Shown one piece after another: positions 12,488 through 24,592 of a DNA stretch of 64,000 nucleotides (positions are counted from its first letter, which is position 1; every line of letters starts with the position of its first letter). Position numbers and translations under genes: made by a program. The notes beneath the pieces are model-generated. The model saw only the letters and a program-made list of their open reading frames with translations. It searched no databases and was not told the origin of the DNA. Origin of the DNA: Arachis hypogaea (lineage: Eukaryota > Streptophyta > Magnoliopsida > Fabales > Fabaceae); the NCBI RefSeq assembly GCF_003086295.3, contig NC_092043.1:49070598-49134597 (forward strand), read 5' to 3'.

Positions 12488-13319
12488 CTGCATGAAAACA
12501 ATAATTGCCAACAAAGAAATCTTTCTATAAACAGTGAATATATACTGCTTTTACTTATGGAAAATTTCTATATTTGAAAACCTTCTCTTTCTCAATTATT
12601 CATGAAAATTAAAGGATCAAAGTTCCTCATGCTATAAGGTATGTGTAACATAATTTGTTGCTCCTTTGAGTTTTGATGAACTTGTATTACATACAAGGTA
12701 CTTTGCATATTTATACCATGCAACCTTATTATTATATATTATTAATTAGCAAAATGCATGGTAATTAATAGAAGCTATTACTTTGGTTTTTCATGAATTA
12801 TTTTTCTTATTATTATTATTAGTATACTCTTTTATGTTGTGTCATCAATTTAATTCTATTTTTTTTATTTTTCTTTGAGAAAACCCTGCAAGTTCTTGCA
12901 AATTACAGTATTATTATCTTTCACTTACATGGAATAATAAATAATTAATAACTAAATGCAAAGTAGTCTTGAATGTTTGCTTATCATTTTATTATTATTA
13001 TAAGCATATGATTCTTTTATTTATTTATTTTTTTTGTCAACTTTTTTTTATTATCTCCAGAAAATAGTTTGAGTTTGATTCATGTGATTTTTTAAGAATT
13101 TTCACCTCTAGGTATGATTCAATATTTTATCTTGGTATGAACTTTATTCTAATTAAAAAATAGTTCCACTTCAATACTAGCCTTCTTTTTTAATTATTTT
13201 AAAAATAGTTCCCCTACCAAATTGAGAATAAAAACAAAGACAGAATATTCTAATTTGTGTTTTGATTTTGGCAGGGTGGACTCTTCTACTGAGCTAAGTA
13301 CAAATTTCTAATCTTAATC
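12300..13319 (+). promoter_or_regulatory. Promoter and intron-bearing 5' leader of the first CNGC gene
   Basis: A 90-base (CT)n tract is followed by 'catagctgcatga', a segment that recurs upstream of the second CNGC gene (about 25,573). A leader donor (ataag then gtatgtgt) lies near 12,638, and an acceptor (ttggcag) near 13,274, 46 bases before the ATG. I infer an untranslated first exon carrying the CT tract and a leader intron of about 635 bases. Confidence 0.55.
12394..12483. repeat. (CT)n microsatellite in the CNGC leader
   Basis: About 45 uninterrupted CT units. A shorter CT tract occupies the same relative place ahead of the second CNGC gene. Confidence 0.95.
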
Positions 13320-16300
13320 ATGACTGAGAAAAAGTTTGTTAGGTTTGTGTTTCTAAAGCTGATTTTTTTTTTGCATATATTTCTACAGTTTTTTCTTTTT
13401 CCCACAAGGAAAAAAGTTATTTGTTTCTTTCACTTAATTAAAGAAAAATAAGGTTAATTTCTTTTAATTACTATTAACCTCCAAAAATAATTGACTTCAT
13501 CTCTATAAGCTCTTATTGTGAACATTGGGGCATATCTGAAATTTGATATGTTGATGAGGGCGAATTTATCACCTAATTTTTTTTATGAAAAAGAAAAAAA
13601 ATATTTGTCTCATGTATGTCAAACTAACACAATATTAATTTCTGATTTTTAATATAGTAATACTAGGAAGACAATAGCTAAAGTTATATTATACATTTTT
13701 GTATAATTCATTCTCGATTAATGTAAAATTTCCATTACTTATACTTTAAATTGAAACATTTTTTAGTAGGTGAAATTAGTATGATGAATGGAAAAAAATA
13801 ATATAATATTGCTTTAAACAATTGAACTAAATAATTTTTTTTCTTCTTTTTGGTTATCAAAAAGGGCTCAAAGCCCAAAACAGGTTACCAGAAAAATCCT
13901 AAAAATAAGATAAAGCACAGACGAGCCCATTTAATATTGGGCTTTAAAAAGTAAAAAATAAAAAATAATAAAGCAAAACCCAAAAATAATATTATAATTG
14001 TATTTATCAACCTTAAATATTAGATTTACATTTTAGCCCTTCTTCACCCTTAAATTGCACACTCCCATTATCCTTTTATTCCTTTAGAAGTAAAACCCAA
14101 AATAAAAAAATTGCATTTAAGTCCATCAAAATTAAACAAATATACATTTTAAACCTAAGCTACTGATTTTGTTAATTATATGGAAATTCTACATCTCGTT
14201 ACACCTAGTGAGATTTAATTATAGCACATTTTAAACTTTGGACAACACATTACACACTATTCAATCATTGACTTAGCCTCTTCAAAGTTTTTATCTTATT
14301 GTCATTGTTGGAGAGTTGAAGAATGTGATCATTTTAATGTGGTTGGAACAATTGGTAAGAAAAATTTGTGCTAGCAACTTAAAGATCGGTTTAATTACAA
14401 TAAAAGATGGTCAGAACAATTGATAAGAAATAAAGTCAAATCTCACAAAAGGATTCAGGTTTGATTATTGCCATGCTATTAATTGAGGGTTATTGTGAGG
14501 CGGAAGACTCACGTGCATTTGTTTTCGTGTGAAGTTGATAATAAAAAATGGTTAGATAATAATTTAGTCAAATTTAACGATTTTCGACTATAAACTTCAG
14601 ATTTTCACCTATTGTGAGCGCTCAAAAGGTCTTGATATATGTATTAGTATATGGATGTTAAATTTATCTAATTTTTTTAGTTTAATTTTGATGCACTAAT
14701 TAACAGTGTAAAGCGTTTTACACAGTCGTGCAATCATATTCGTTCTTTTTGAATGACCATTCACACAGTCAATATGAAAGATAGTTATTTTTACTAATAT
14801 AATATTACATAATTAGATACACGTCTAAAATTACTTTATCCTAGTGCATCAAAATTAAATTCAATTTTTTTTTTGTTTAAAAACAAAGTTTACCTATCAT
14901 ATCCAATTCTAATTGTATTTGTGCAATGTTGTTGACTACAAAATAAAAAAAAAATGCAGATTTGAGGATTGGAGATCAGATTCAAATACAAGCATTATTG
15001 AAAAGTATGATCTATCCACTGATGGATTCTTCAAAAGAAAAGTTATAAAAAAACCAGGTGCAAGTCCTACTAATAATAAAAGTGATGGAAAAGAATCAAC
15101 CAATAAAAAGTGTTCTACTAAGATCAAGGTTCTTGATCCACAAGGTCCATTGCTTCAAAAATGGAACAAAATCTTTGTGATCATATGTGTTATGGCAATT
15201 TCTGTGGACCCTCTATTCCTCTACATTCCTGTGATCAATGAAGAGAAGAAGTGCCTTAGTTTGGATAAAAGATTGGAGATTGTTGCTTGTGCTCTTAGAA
15301 CATTCTTTGATCTTTTCTACATTATTAGGATCTTGTTTCAGTTTAGAACAGGGTTTATTGCACCTTCTTCACGTGTGTTTGGAAGGGGTGAGTTGATTCA
15401 TGACACAAAAGCCATTGTCATCAGATACTTGTGCTCAGATTTCATCATTGATATTCTATCAATTATTCCACTTCCTCAGGTAAATAACTTGTTTGTTAAG
15501 TTTCATGTAAAAGATAGAAAAAATTTCAAGTGTATCGGGAACACCGGTGTTCCAGTTGTTTTAACAGTTGATTTCAATTAATATATATTATATATATTTT
15601 TTATAATTCAGATCAACGGTTAAAATAACGGGAACACTAGTGTTCTCGGTACACTTGAAACTCTTCTTAAAAGATGTAATAATTTGTGGTGATTTTAACA
15701 TTTTGAAAATTGTGGTGTTAGATGTACATCTTAGCTATCCTTCCAATACCATCAAGCACATTTCCATACAAGGTAAAGAACATGTTGAAGTTCACAATTC
15801 TAGCTCAGTATGTGCCAAGACTTCTGAGGTTGTATCTTTTATTCAAAGAAGTGACAAGCACTTGTGGTATTCTCACTGAGACAGCATGGGCTGGTGCTGC
15901 CTATAATCTTTTTCTATATATGCTTGCAAGTCATGTAAGTTCATTTTAATTTGTTACTCACATTAGAGAAATTTCCTTCCTTTTTTTTTTAAGTTTTTTC
16001 TCTCTTAATAAACTGTGTATAAAAAAATAAGCATTTAATTACTTTTATCGGTGAATGCATTAAGGTTAATTTTTTTATGTATGGAAGTGAGATGAGTGAG
16101 ATACTAAAACATTATAATTTTTAGTATTTTTTAAAATTGTGTACCTCAAATTTAAAAAAATTTTCAAAACAGAAATCGGACGGTCCAATTTTTGTATTTT
16201 AGAAATCGGATGGTTCGATTTTTGTAACTCTCAAAAATTGAGTGTTATATTTAAAATTAACATCCGAACAATTCATAATCCAGAAAAATACTATTATTAA

Positions 16301-19300
16301 CCCAATATCAAAAATAAAAAATGCAATATTAATAACGGATAAAAATTTCTTTTTATTTTTCTTTTTCTTTTGAAAAACAATTTTATTTATAGAAAAGTTT
16401 AACAACACTTTTAATTAGACACAATACATCAAGCTTAATACTATAAGAAACAAATGCACTCAGTATTTTTTTTACCAAATTCAAAAGTAAAAGGATACTT
16501 GGAATTTCTAATGGTTAATAATATGAATTATCGAATTTGTTACATCTTTGCATATCAGATTCATTAGTAACATAGTTAAAATATGTATTCAATTCAAATT
16601 GACATTTTCATTTTCTAAAACAAACATTGATCTCTCCTAAGATTTAAATAATAATAATAATGCACAAGATATCCTTACATTATTTTAAAATATAAACATA
16701 ACACTAGTTTTCTGTAAAGGATAATTCAGGATATAAATCAAAGTCACCTAAACAAATAGAGAGTATAAATACACAATGAATAAGTTCACTAAAACTTAGG
16801 ACAGGTTAATGAAATTTTCCCTAAAATCTATGTTAAAATGATAGTACTATACTCATTATTATCTTTGTGTTCATTAATATGTCATACTAGGTGGTTGGAG
16901 CTTTCTGGTACTTGTTCTCAATAGAAGCAGAGGTTAGGTGTTGGCACAAGGTGGTGAAATTTCATAACTACTCCAGTTATGTATACCTTAGCTGTGGTGG
17001 AATGGCCAACAATAATCCACAAGTTCAATTACTTTTGAGCAAGGATAATTATTGCCAGCTTGAGAGCCCTGATGACATAAAAGATCAAAGTGTTTTCAAT
17101 TTCGGAATATATACTCAGGCTCTAATGGCTCATATTGTAGGATCAAGTACAGATTTTCCTCAGAAGTTCTTCTTCTGTTTTTGGTGGGGTTTTCGCAACT
17201 TAAGGTCAGTAAAAAAAATGTTTTGTGTAATTCATTTTGTGTGTACTTATTTAAGACTCATTATTATCTTATCATCATAGGATAAAATGAGAGTCGCATT
17301 CTATCCTACGGTGATAAGTCATAAATAAGTACACAGAAGTGTTAGTTATTGTATCAGTATACTTATCAAATAACCTATTACACTCTAACCAACTTGGGTT
17401 GGTCAGCATTCGTTCGCTTAAGCAGGTGTCGCGAGTTTAAATCTGACCCTGTGTATGCAACAACCTATTAACCAGTAATAGACTCTTAATGGAGTTCAGA
17501 CGGATACCGTAAAAAAACCAAATAACCTATTACACTCTAACTAACACTTTGTTATATCCTTGTTTGTTTTAATGTTATGGATTTATCATTATTAAGTGTT
17601 AGTGTTAATGACCTAATTTTCATGAAAAATTTGCACATATTTATCTGAAGGGAGAATTCTAACATAAACTTTGTACATTACATAATACACTAACTTTGAA
17701 AAAGAAAAAAAACACATTCATATAAAGTCATAATGTTTGTCCTATTTTGTAGTTCTCTTGGACAAAACCTCTTGTGTAGTACTTACATTGGGGAGAATAT
17801 ATTTGCTATCCTCATTGCCATCTTTGGATTGGTTCTGTTCTCATCACTCATTGGAAACATGCAGGTATATATCATTCTTGGCTACAACTATTATTAATTA
17901 GTAATAAAGATCATATCAATCAATAAGGCAAAAGAAAACAAAACCTAGAATACTTTTTGTTGCTTCTTCTTCAAGAAATGAATTCATTACTTTATTTGTG
18001 TTGAACATGGTTGTTGTAGAAATATCTACAATCTACAACTGTAAGAGTTGAAGAGATGAGGATCAAAAGGAGGGACGCCGAGCGGTGGATGTCGCACCGG
18101 ATGCTTCCGGATTCCATAAGAGAAAGGATCAGAAGGTATTTACAATACAAATGGCAACAGAATAGGGGTGTTGAGGAGGAAGCATTGATTAGAAACCTTC
18201 CTAAAGATCTCAGAAGGGACATTAGGCGTCATCTTTGCTTGAAATTACTTACAAGAGTGAGTTTTCTCGTTTTTTGAAGTCATCTAATTAATAAGGCAAA
18301 CTATTTTATATGGTGAAAACTCAGGTGCAGTCAACTTCATATGAAGTTGATAGTTGAGAGTCGTTACATGAAAATTTAGTCAAATCAATCAAATCATCTA
18401 ACGGCTCTCAGTTATCAACTGCACCTGAATTTTTGCCATTTTATACAGTCAACTAATTATATCATATGTTTTCTATTATTTATGACGACGTATCACATGT
18501 CATTATATAGTGCATAATGATTTAACTTTTACTTTTATTTTAATACTCTTCTTTCTACGGTTGTATTTGATAAGTGTCTCAACATAAATAATAACAAAAA
18601 AAAAATAAAAAAATAAAAAAATGTCTTGATTTTATTTATGTCATCATTTGTCAAATTGTGACTATTTCTATATTTGTTTTTTTCTTTGGTAAAATTTGTA
18701 CTCTTTGTTATCTCTTTATTTTTAGTTTGACACAAGGTCTAACATTTTAAAATTCGCTTTTTAATATTTGAAAATGAAATTCGTCAATCATTCTATTCGT
18801 CCATGTGGCTCCTTCAACACGAAGCATGCCATGTGGCAACAATATAAATAAATTCAAAATGACAGAACTAAAATGATAGTTTTTTAATGTTAAGGACAAA
18901 AATGATACTTAAAATTGACGATCAAAGTAAAGCTTTGCTGAATGTGTGATAGATTTATATGACTAGACTTATTCATTTGTTGTAGGTGCCAATGTTTGAG
19001 AACATGAACAAACAATTGTTGGATGCAATGTGTGATAGACTGAAGCCAGTCCTTTACACAGAGAAGAGCTACATAGTTTGCGAAGGCGATCCGGTCGACG
19101 AAATGCTCTTCATTATGCGGGGAAACCTCAGAACTGCCACGACAAATGGCGGCAGAACAGGCTTCTTCAACTCCTCTGAGCTGAGAGCTGGTGACTTCTG
19201 TGGAGAAGAGCTTTTGACATGGGCCTTGGATCCAAATTGCACTCCAAGTTTACCAATTTCAACAAGAACTGTTGAAACCATATCTGAAGTTGAAGCTTTT

Positions 19301-20364
19301 GCTCTCATGGCTGATGACTTGAAGTTTGTTGCTTCGCAGTTTCGAAGAGTTATAAACAGCAAACAACTCCAGCATACTTTCAGGCAAGCCTTCATAACCA
19401 TGCATCATTTCATTCATGTGGAAAAGTGTTACACATAAGGTGCATAGAAGCAAAAATGGTTTTATTAGGTAGAGACTAGACTTTAAAATTAGTCCAATAA
19501 AATAAACAAGTCGAGCTATTGTTTAATTGGCTTAGATATATTCCTGATTAATTATATTGATCACACTTACAGACATGAAATACGATACAATATGAAACTT
19601 TTAATTTTTTCGAGAATCAACATATATATAAAATATAAATTATTTTTAATAAATTGTAATAATATTTTAATATTTTATTAATAATAAAATACAAAATTAT
19701 TTTTTTAAAATATTTTGTGTCAAAAACATAATTTTTTATATTAATAAATGATAATATATTATTATTTGTAAACTCATTTAAAAATTTTAGATTGAAAATA
19801 AGGTTGAACACATCAGCACCAAATAGTATTTGAATGTCGAACAAATGTCATATCTAAAATATATTTGACACAGTCTCAACAATTCAACTAAATTTTTATG
19901 TTTGGTAACAATAGATGCATCTCTACTAGAATCTTTTCTGTCTTAACTCCTAAACATGAAAAAAAGAAATAGAATACAAGAGTAATAAGTATGGTACATA
20001 TGCTTCACATAACCTTATTACTAAGCAATGTGTCTGCAGATTCTACTCCTTACAATGGAAGACATGGGCAGCATGTTTCATCCAAGCAGCATGGCGAAGA
20101 TACCGGAAGAAGAAAGCAGAGAGAGTGTTGCGCGAAGCCGAAGAGGTGCAATCTTTCGGAATGGAGGATGGATATAGCAACAACAGCAGCTCATCATCAC
20201 CAAGCTTTGTTGCCACAGTTTATGCACAAAAGTTTGCAGCCAATGCTCTTAGACCCATAAGAAGTGGCAAACGCACCAACAAAGTTTCACCACCGACACA
20301 GAGGTTACTACCACTTCTGCCTCAGAAACCAGCTGAACCAGATTTCACCTCTCAGAAGCATTAA
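13320..20364 (+). CDS. CNGC: Cyclic nucleotide-gated ion channel, complete free-standing gene (CNGC module 1)
   Basis: Eight coding exons: 13320-13342, 14960-15479, 15722-15934, 16891-17204, 17753-17864, 18020-18256, 18986-19383 and 20040-20364. Total 2,142 nt, 713 residues, the usual length for plant CNGCs. It is a plasma-membrane cation (Ca2+/K+) channel subunit; by family knowledge four subunits form a channel controlled by cyclic nucleotides and calmodulin. S1 lies at about residues 79-99, S2 at 114-134, S3 at 165-185 and S4 near 200-225 (YVPRLLRLYLLFKE). The pore filter GQNL is at 360-363 and S6 at about 370-392. The CNBD spans 474-605 with the phosphate-binding cassette GDFCGEEL at 542-549. 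The IQ motif (FIQAAWRRYRKKK) starts near 619. The filter and exon plan fit the Arabidopsis CNGC1/10/11/12/13 group. Exon 1 encodes only eight residues (MTEKKFVR). The last intron uses a GC donor. Intron 4 carries a SINE; introns 1, 2 and 6 carry MITEs. Confidence 0.92.
14500..14620. mobile_element. Diverged copy of the 'aactcaggtgcagtcaacttca' MITE family
   Basis: It shows the same order of motifs as the copy at 18,310-18,439: 'gactcacgtgcat', 'gtgaagttgata', 'ggttagat', 'tttagtcaaat', 'cgacta' and 'ttttcacct'. It is decayed, and lies in intron 1 of the first CNGC gene. Confidence 0.55.
15524..15660. mobile_element. 137-bp MITE-like hairpin in CNGC intron 2
   Basis: The left end 'tttcaagtgtatcgggaaca' pairs with the right end 'gtgttctcggtacacttgaaa' as an inverted repeat with two mismatches. 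The AT-rich centre also folds. Confidence 0.75.
16166..16230. repeat. Short tandem duplication in CNGC intron 3
   Basis: The unit 'agaaatcggacggtccaatt' is followed about 30 bases later by 'agaaatcggatggttcgatt': two copies with a few substitutions. Related phrases occur near 24,900-25,000. Confidence 0.55.
17390..17518 (+). mobile_element. tRNA-derived SINE, copy 1, with 23-bp target duplication
   Basis: The body starts 'aacttgggttggtcagcatt', an RNA polymerase III A-box-like head. It has a B-box-like 'gagtttaaatc' about 40 bases on and ends in an A-rich tail. The 23 bases at 17367-17389 (starting caaataacct) are repeated exactly at 17519-17541, a classic SINE target-site duplication. It lies in intron 4 of the first CNGC gene. 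The 12-base A-box region seen in the 25.2-kb copy (gagtggtcagct) is partly deleted here. Confidence 0.85.
18310..18439. mobile_element. MITE with about 25-bp terminal inverted repeats, in CNGC intron 6
   Basis: The left end 'atggtgaaaactcaggtgca' and right end 'tgcacctgaatttttgccat' are inverted copies, and the interior halves also pair. Relatives lie at 14,500, 46,663 and 48,916. The size and structure suggest a Mutator-like non-autonomous family; that family assignment is inference. Confidence 0.8.
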
Positions 20365-20828
20365 AAGCCAACAACATTGAATCGGTTAGGCTCTGATATT
20401 ATATTAGAATTTAGTGGACATAACTCAGCCTTGAAAGCTAGTTCAAGGGCTGAAGAATGTCTTGAACTTATATAAACATTATAGAAACATTATCCATGAG
20501 AGTGAGAGTGGTAATAAATTTCAAGTAAATGTTGCAGTTGTGTGTGTAAATACTGTACCTAGAAAGTGTTAAGAAAAAGTTTCATACAACTTTACATGGA
20601 TATGCCATGAAAACAAATCAGCACTAATAAGAATTTTTCTGGTGATTGTTTTCTGCCAAGTTGAAAGAAGGCCAAGTTTTGATTGAAGAACTATTCAATA
20701 ATCAATTTGTAAACCAACCATGCATTTATTATACACATATTTTATGATAATTGACAAAAGAAATGATAAACAAATAAAAAAATGTGATTAGTGTGAAAGA
20801 AACACCATTAAATTTTTCTTCACGGATG
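20365..20828. other. 3' flank of the first CNGC gene
   Basis: This is a presumed 3' UTR (an 'aataaa' at about 20,514) followed by AT-rich spacer up to the LINE poly(T). I see no other gene. Confidence 0.4.
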
Positions 20829-21011
20829 TTTTTTTTTTTTCCAAAGGCAGTCATTTACTTTTATTCACCAATAAAAGAAAAGGAAGGTATTGTCCCAATT
20901 GAAGGACATAACCGTAAAAACATAAGAAAGGGGTTCTCCCAAAAGTTTCACTTCACGCGCAGGTGAGTAAACGAACAGTAAGCCACTAAATGGAAAAGGG
21001 GAAGAGAAAAA

Positions 21012-23810
21012 CTAATCTATTCTTGAGGGGCGCAGGGGGCGGACAAGAATTTCTTGGTGAGCTCTAATAACGCTAGTGGCAATCTCTTCCGGATGGGTAG
21101 CACCAGCACCTTGCTCAAACACTCTTCGGTTCCGGTCTTTCCATATATGCCACAATAAAATTGCTACAAGAAGAACCTTGCTACTCCCAGTTGGTTGCTT
21201 ATCCAGGAGGCTTGTTGTTGAACTCCACCAATCGAAGAAGGTGGTTGAGTTAGAGAAAGGTACACATGCTTCCATTTCTATCTTCCTCCATGTTAATTTT
21301 GCATTTTGACATAGAAATAGGCAGTGAGTTATTGTTTCGCTCTCTTCTTGACACAGTGGACATGTTGCAGGCGTATTGGGGAATCTCTGATGGATCAGTT
21401 GCATGACTGGAATTCTTCCGTGAAGACATTTCCAAAGAAAAATTGTAATCTTCTGGGGTGTGAGCAGGTTCCATAGCTGGGCCCAAATTCCTCTTTGTTG
21501 CATATAAGCTGGGCATAGATCAATTGGTTCATGAAAGAACAGGTAAGAAATTCGGTATCCGGATGCAACGTCGTAGCATTTGGAGTTATTAAATAGCCAC
21601 TGAACTTTGTCTGGTCCTTCTCCTGGGGATATTGTTAGAATTTGTTGTGCTACCTCAGTGGGAAAGACCTCGGAGACAAGCCTTTGGTTCCATTCTTTAT
21701 TTTCAGAGAAAAGGTCCTTGACTAGTGTCATTTGATTTGATGTTTGGCTGGAATTGATGTCGCAGGAAACTCTATATGGGAAGGTTGAAGGAAGCCAGGG
21801 GTCTCTAAAGATCCGAATGGACTCGCCGTCCCCCACTTTCCAGATTGTGCCTTTTTCTGCCACACTCCGTCCGTGGAGAAGACTCTGCCATCCCCAGGAA
21901 GGTAATACTCCTCTATCTGCACTTAGTAAATCCCCATACCTGTAATACCTGCCCTTTAAAATTCTGGCTAGGAGAGAGTTAGGATGGGTTATGAGTCTCC
22001 AACATTGCTTGCCTAGCAAAGCTAGATTATGTGCTCGCAGGTCTTTCACTCCCAAACCTCCCTCGCTCTTCGGCCTTGTCATCTTATCCCAGCTAATCCA
22101 GACCATGCGTCTTTCCTCTCCATGCTGTCCCCACCAAAATTGAGTCAAGATACTATGAATGTCCTTCAGCAACGTATCTGGGAGCCTAAAACAAGATAAG
22201 GTATAAATGGGTACTGCTTCCCCTACTGCCCGAATCAAAATCTGACGACCTCCACTTGACAGTAAACTTTTTTTCCAGCCTTGCACCTTCTTGAATACCC
22301 TGTCTTTAATGGCACTGAAGGTGGATTGTTTTGATCTATTTATTACTGAAGGGAGCCCCAAGTACTTGTCTTGTGCTCCAATATGAGTAATGTTCATCCT
22401 TGTTGCCAGGAGTTCCCGAGTAGCATCTGGAGTATTGTTACTAAAGAAAATGGCTGACTTAGATAGATTAATCTTCTGTCCGCTAAAACTTTCATATGAC
22501 TCCAAAAGCTCTAGGATTCTATCACAACCTTCCTCGGAGGCCTTGCAAAATAAAATTGAGTCATCAGCAAATAACAAGTGACTAACTGTAGGACATCTTC
22601 GTGTTATCTGAATACTGTGAATTAAACCGTTTTGCTCTGCCTTGTGTAGCAGGAAGGATAGACCTTCCGCACAAAAAAGAAAAAGATATGGTGATAGAGG
22701 ATCTCCTTGTCGGATCCCTCTATTTGGTTTGAAAAAACCAAAAGGTTGGCCTTCCACAACAACAGAGTAAGAAACTGTGGTAACTAATTCTCGGATCCAG
22801 CTAATCCATCGCATGCCAAATCCCAGTTTTTCCATTATGTACCAAAGAAATTTCCATTCGACCCTATCATACGCTTTACTCATATCAAGCTTAATAGCCA
22901 TTTCATGATTCAGCCCCCGTTTCCTAGTTTTAAGATAGTGCATGCACTCATGAGCAATTAAGATGTTATCAGAGATCAGCCGTCCCTTCAGAAAAGCGCT
23001 TTGATTAGGGCCTATTAACTTATTCATACAACTTTGTAATCTATGCACCAACACCTTAGAGATAATTTTGTACATTGTTGTAGATAAGCTAATGGGTCTA
23101 ACCTGGGACATGTTGCTAGCGTCAGGAACTTTCGGTATTAGGCAAATATTTGTATGATTAAAGCTTTTTAATATTCTCCCACCTCCAAAGAAACTTTTAA
23201 CGGCTCGTGTTACATCCTCCTTTACAATGTCCCAATAGAACTGAAAGAATTTTGCTGTCATTCCGTCATCTCCTGGGGCGCTTTGAGGATGAACACTGAA
23301 GGCAGCCCTCTTAATTTCCTTGTCTGACACTGGTTTTTGTAGCCTCTGATTCATGAGAGATGTAACCTTAGGCTTAAAGTCAGCAAGAAAAGGCTCCGGA
23401 TCTGCTTGATTGGTAGATGAAAAAATGCCTGTAAAATATTCCTCAGCCACTCTTGCAATGTCAGCTTGAGAGGATACTACTTCCCCGTTTCCGTTCACTA
23501 GTCGCCAGATTTTATTCCCCATTGTACGCATTTTGAACTTCCTATGAAAGAAGGCAGTGTTCTTGTCCCCTTCCTTAAGCCACTTAACCCGGGACTTCTC
23601 CTTCCAATACAATTCTTCATTTAGGTATGCCTTTTCAAGCTTCGATTCGACCTCGTGGATCTCAGTTCCACCGCAGATCCCTACTGCCCTTATTTCCTCC
23701 AGTCGGGCCTTAAGTGTCTCAATTTCCTTTTTTGAATTTGACCGGTTACTTTGTTGCCACTGCACAAGCATGTGGCGGCACAACTTTAATTTTTGAGCGA
23801 TGATATACAT
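21012..23810 (-). CDS. LINE reverse transcriptase (RVT_1 plus zf-RVT)
   Basis: A 932-residue open frame. The first 200 residues are the linker from endonuclease to reverse transcriptase. The RT domain (about 215-480) shows ICLIPKVPD, RPISLSTTMYKIISK, the GIRQGDPLSPYLF box and the catalytic LLFADDSILF near residue 414. Further on are the KYLGLP thumb motif, the FWWGQ region and a C-terminal zf-RVT module (FLWKCLHGRIPV, then CPLC, then HCLFLC). The usual RNase H domain is missing and the protein ends at residue 932. The frame continues upstream without a stop from the endonuclease side except at the poly(A) slip, so the ATG at 23,810 is not the original start. It is unrelated to CNGC function. 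Confidence 0.85.
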   Translation of the reverse strand: MYIIAQKLKLCRHMLVQWQQSNRSNSKKEIETLKARLEEIRAVGICGGTEIHEVESKLEKAYLNEELYWKEKSRVKWLKEGDKNTAFFHRKFKMRTMGNKIWRLVNGNGEVVSSQADIARVAEEYFTGIFSSTNQADPEPFLADFKPKVTSLMNQRLQKPVSDKEIKRAAFSVHPQSAPGDDGMTAKFFQFYWDIVKEDVTRAVKSFFGGGRILKSFNHTNICLIPKVPDASNMSQVRPISLSTTMYKIISKVLVHRLQSCMNKLIGPNQSAFLKGRLISDNILIAHECMHYLKTRKRGLNHEMAIKLDMSKAYDRVEWKFLWYIMEKLGFGMRWISWIRELVTTVSYSVVVEGQPFGFFKPNRGIRQGDPLSPYLFLFCAEGLSFLLHKAEQNGLIHSIQITRRCPTVSHLLFADDSILFCKASEEGCDRILELLESYESFSGQKINLSKSAIFFSNNTPDATRELLATRMNITHIGAQDKYLGLPSVINRSKQSTFSAIKDRVFKKVQGWKKSLLSSGGRQILIRAVGEAVPIYTLSCFRLPDTLLKDIHSILTQFWWGQHGEERRMVWISWDKMTRPKSEGGLGVKDLRAHNLALLGKQCWRLITHPNSLLARILKGRYYRYGDLLSADRGVLPSWGWQSLLHGRSVAEKGTIWKVGDGESIRIFRDPWLPSTFPYRVSCDINSSQTSNQMTLVKDLFSENKEWNQRLVSEVFPTEVAQQILTISPGEGPDKVQWLFNNSKCYDVASGYRISYLFFHEPIDLCPAYMQQRGIWAQLWNLLTPQKITIFLWKCLHGRIPVMQLIHQRFPNTPATCPLCQEESETITHCLFLCQNAKLTWRKIEMEACVPFSNSTTFFDWWSSTTSLLDKQPTGSSKVLLVAILLWHIWKDRNRRVFEQGAGATHPEEIATSVIRAHQEILVRPLRPSRID

Positions 23811-23909
23811 CGGAGAACCTTCAAATGAAGAGGCCCAGGCTTCTCTAACAATATTCCTTATCTCCTCTATACCACACCACCTCTCTTGGAACTTAAATCT
23901 TTTTTTTTT

Positions 23910-24592
23910 TTATTTTTCCATCCAAGGAGTAGTGTCCAGCAGTAAAGGGGCATGATCTGAACCATTTTCGGCAAGCCTGAGAACGGTTGGTTGACAAAAG
24001 GATTGCAGTAGCTCCGCGTTTACTAATACTCTGTCCAAACGTTCCTGGATCAATTCATTCCCTGCCCTCCTATTACTCCAAGTGTATTGTCTTCCGATCA
24101 TACCTAGATCCACCAAATCATTGTCTCCAATGAATAGATTGAAAGCTGTCATAGATGATAAAGGCGTGTCGCCACCCCCATCTTTTTCCTCTGGTGTAGT
24201 GATTGAGTTAAAATCGCCCAAGATAGCTATTCCTCCCTGATTCTGCTCCATCATCACCGAGATCTCTTGAAATTGGGCTGATCTTACTTGTTCACTGCAA
24301 CTGAGGTGAACTCCAATTATACTCCATTCCACATCGTTGGCTGCATCTTTCACTATAGCTTGTATATAGAAACTGGAGCTGCTGGTAACTTTAATATCGC
24401 ATCCATCTTTCCACGCCATGGCCAGGCCTTCGGCAATGCCATTTGGATTAACAATATGCCACTTATTAAAACCACACGACCTCAACTTCGCTTCCACATT
24501 TCGAGTTTGGTTTTTGGTTTCACAAATAAAAACCAACTCGGGGGAGTGGGATTGAGATATCCCTTTGAGGTTATGGATTGTTTGAGTATAAA
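23910..24592 (-). pseudogene. LINE endonuclease domain, N-terminally truncated
   Basis: It reads SPELVFICETK, then IIGVHLSC, AILGDFNSI, YTWSNRRAG, RLDRVLVN and GSDHAPLLL. These are the ordered motifs of the exonuclease-endonuclease-phosphatase fold used by L1-type elements to nick target DNA; the catalytic GDFN and SDH are present. The N-terminal Asn motif (WNCRG) is missing because the element is truncated. The frame ends in a stop just after TPWMEK, in a run of A on the coding strand; beyond it the reverse transcriptase continues in another frame. Confidence 0.8.

Larger units (their letters stand above)
20829..24592 (-). mobile_element. Antisense L1-type LINE, 5'-truncated, nearly intact coding region
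   Basis: The element lies antisense between the first and second CNGC genes. Its 3' end is a poly(A) tail, seen on the plus strand as a T run at 20829-20840. Reading the minus strand, a partial endonuclease domain (24,592-23,910) is followed by reverse transcriptase and a zinc-finger tail (23,810-21,012). The endonuclease lacks its N-terminal catalytic segment, so the copy is 5'-truncated near 24,592, as is usual after incomplete reverse transcription. One frame break lies in a homopolymer at about 23,899-23,911. I could not find a convincing target-site duplication. Confidence 0.85.
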
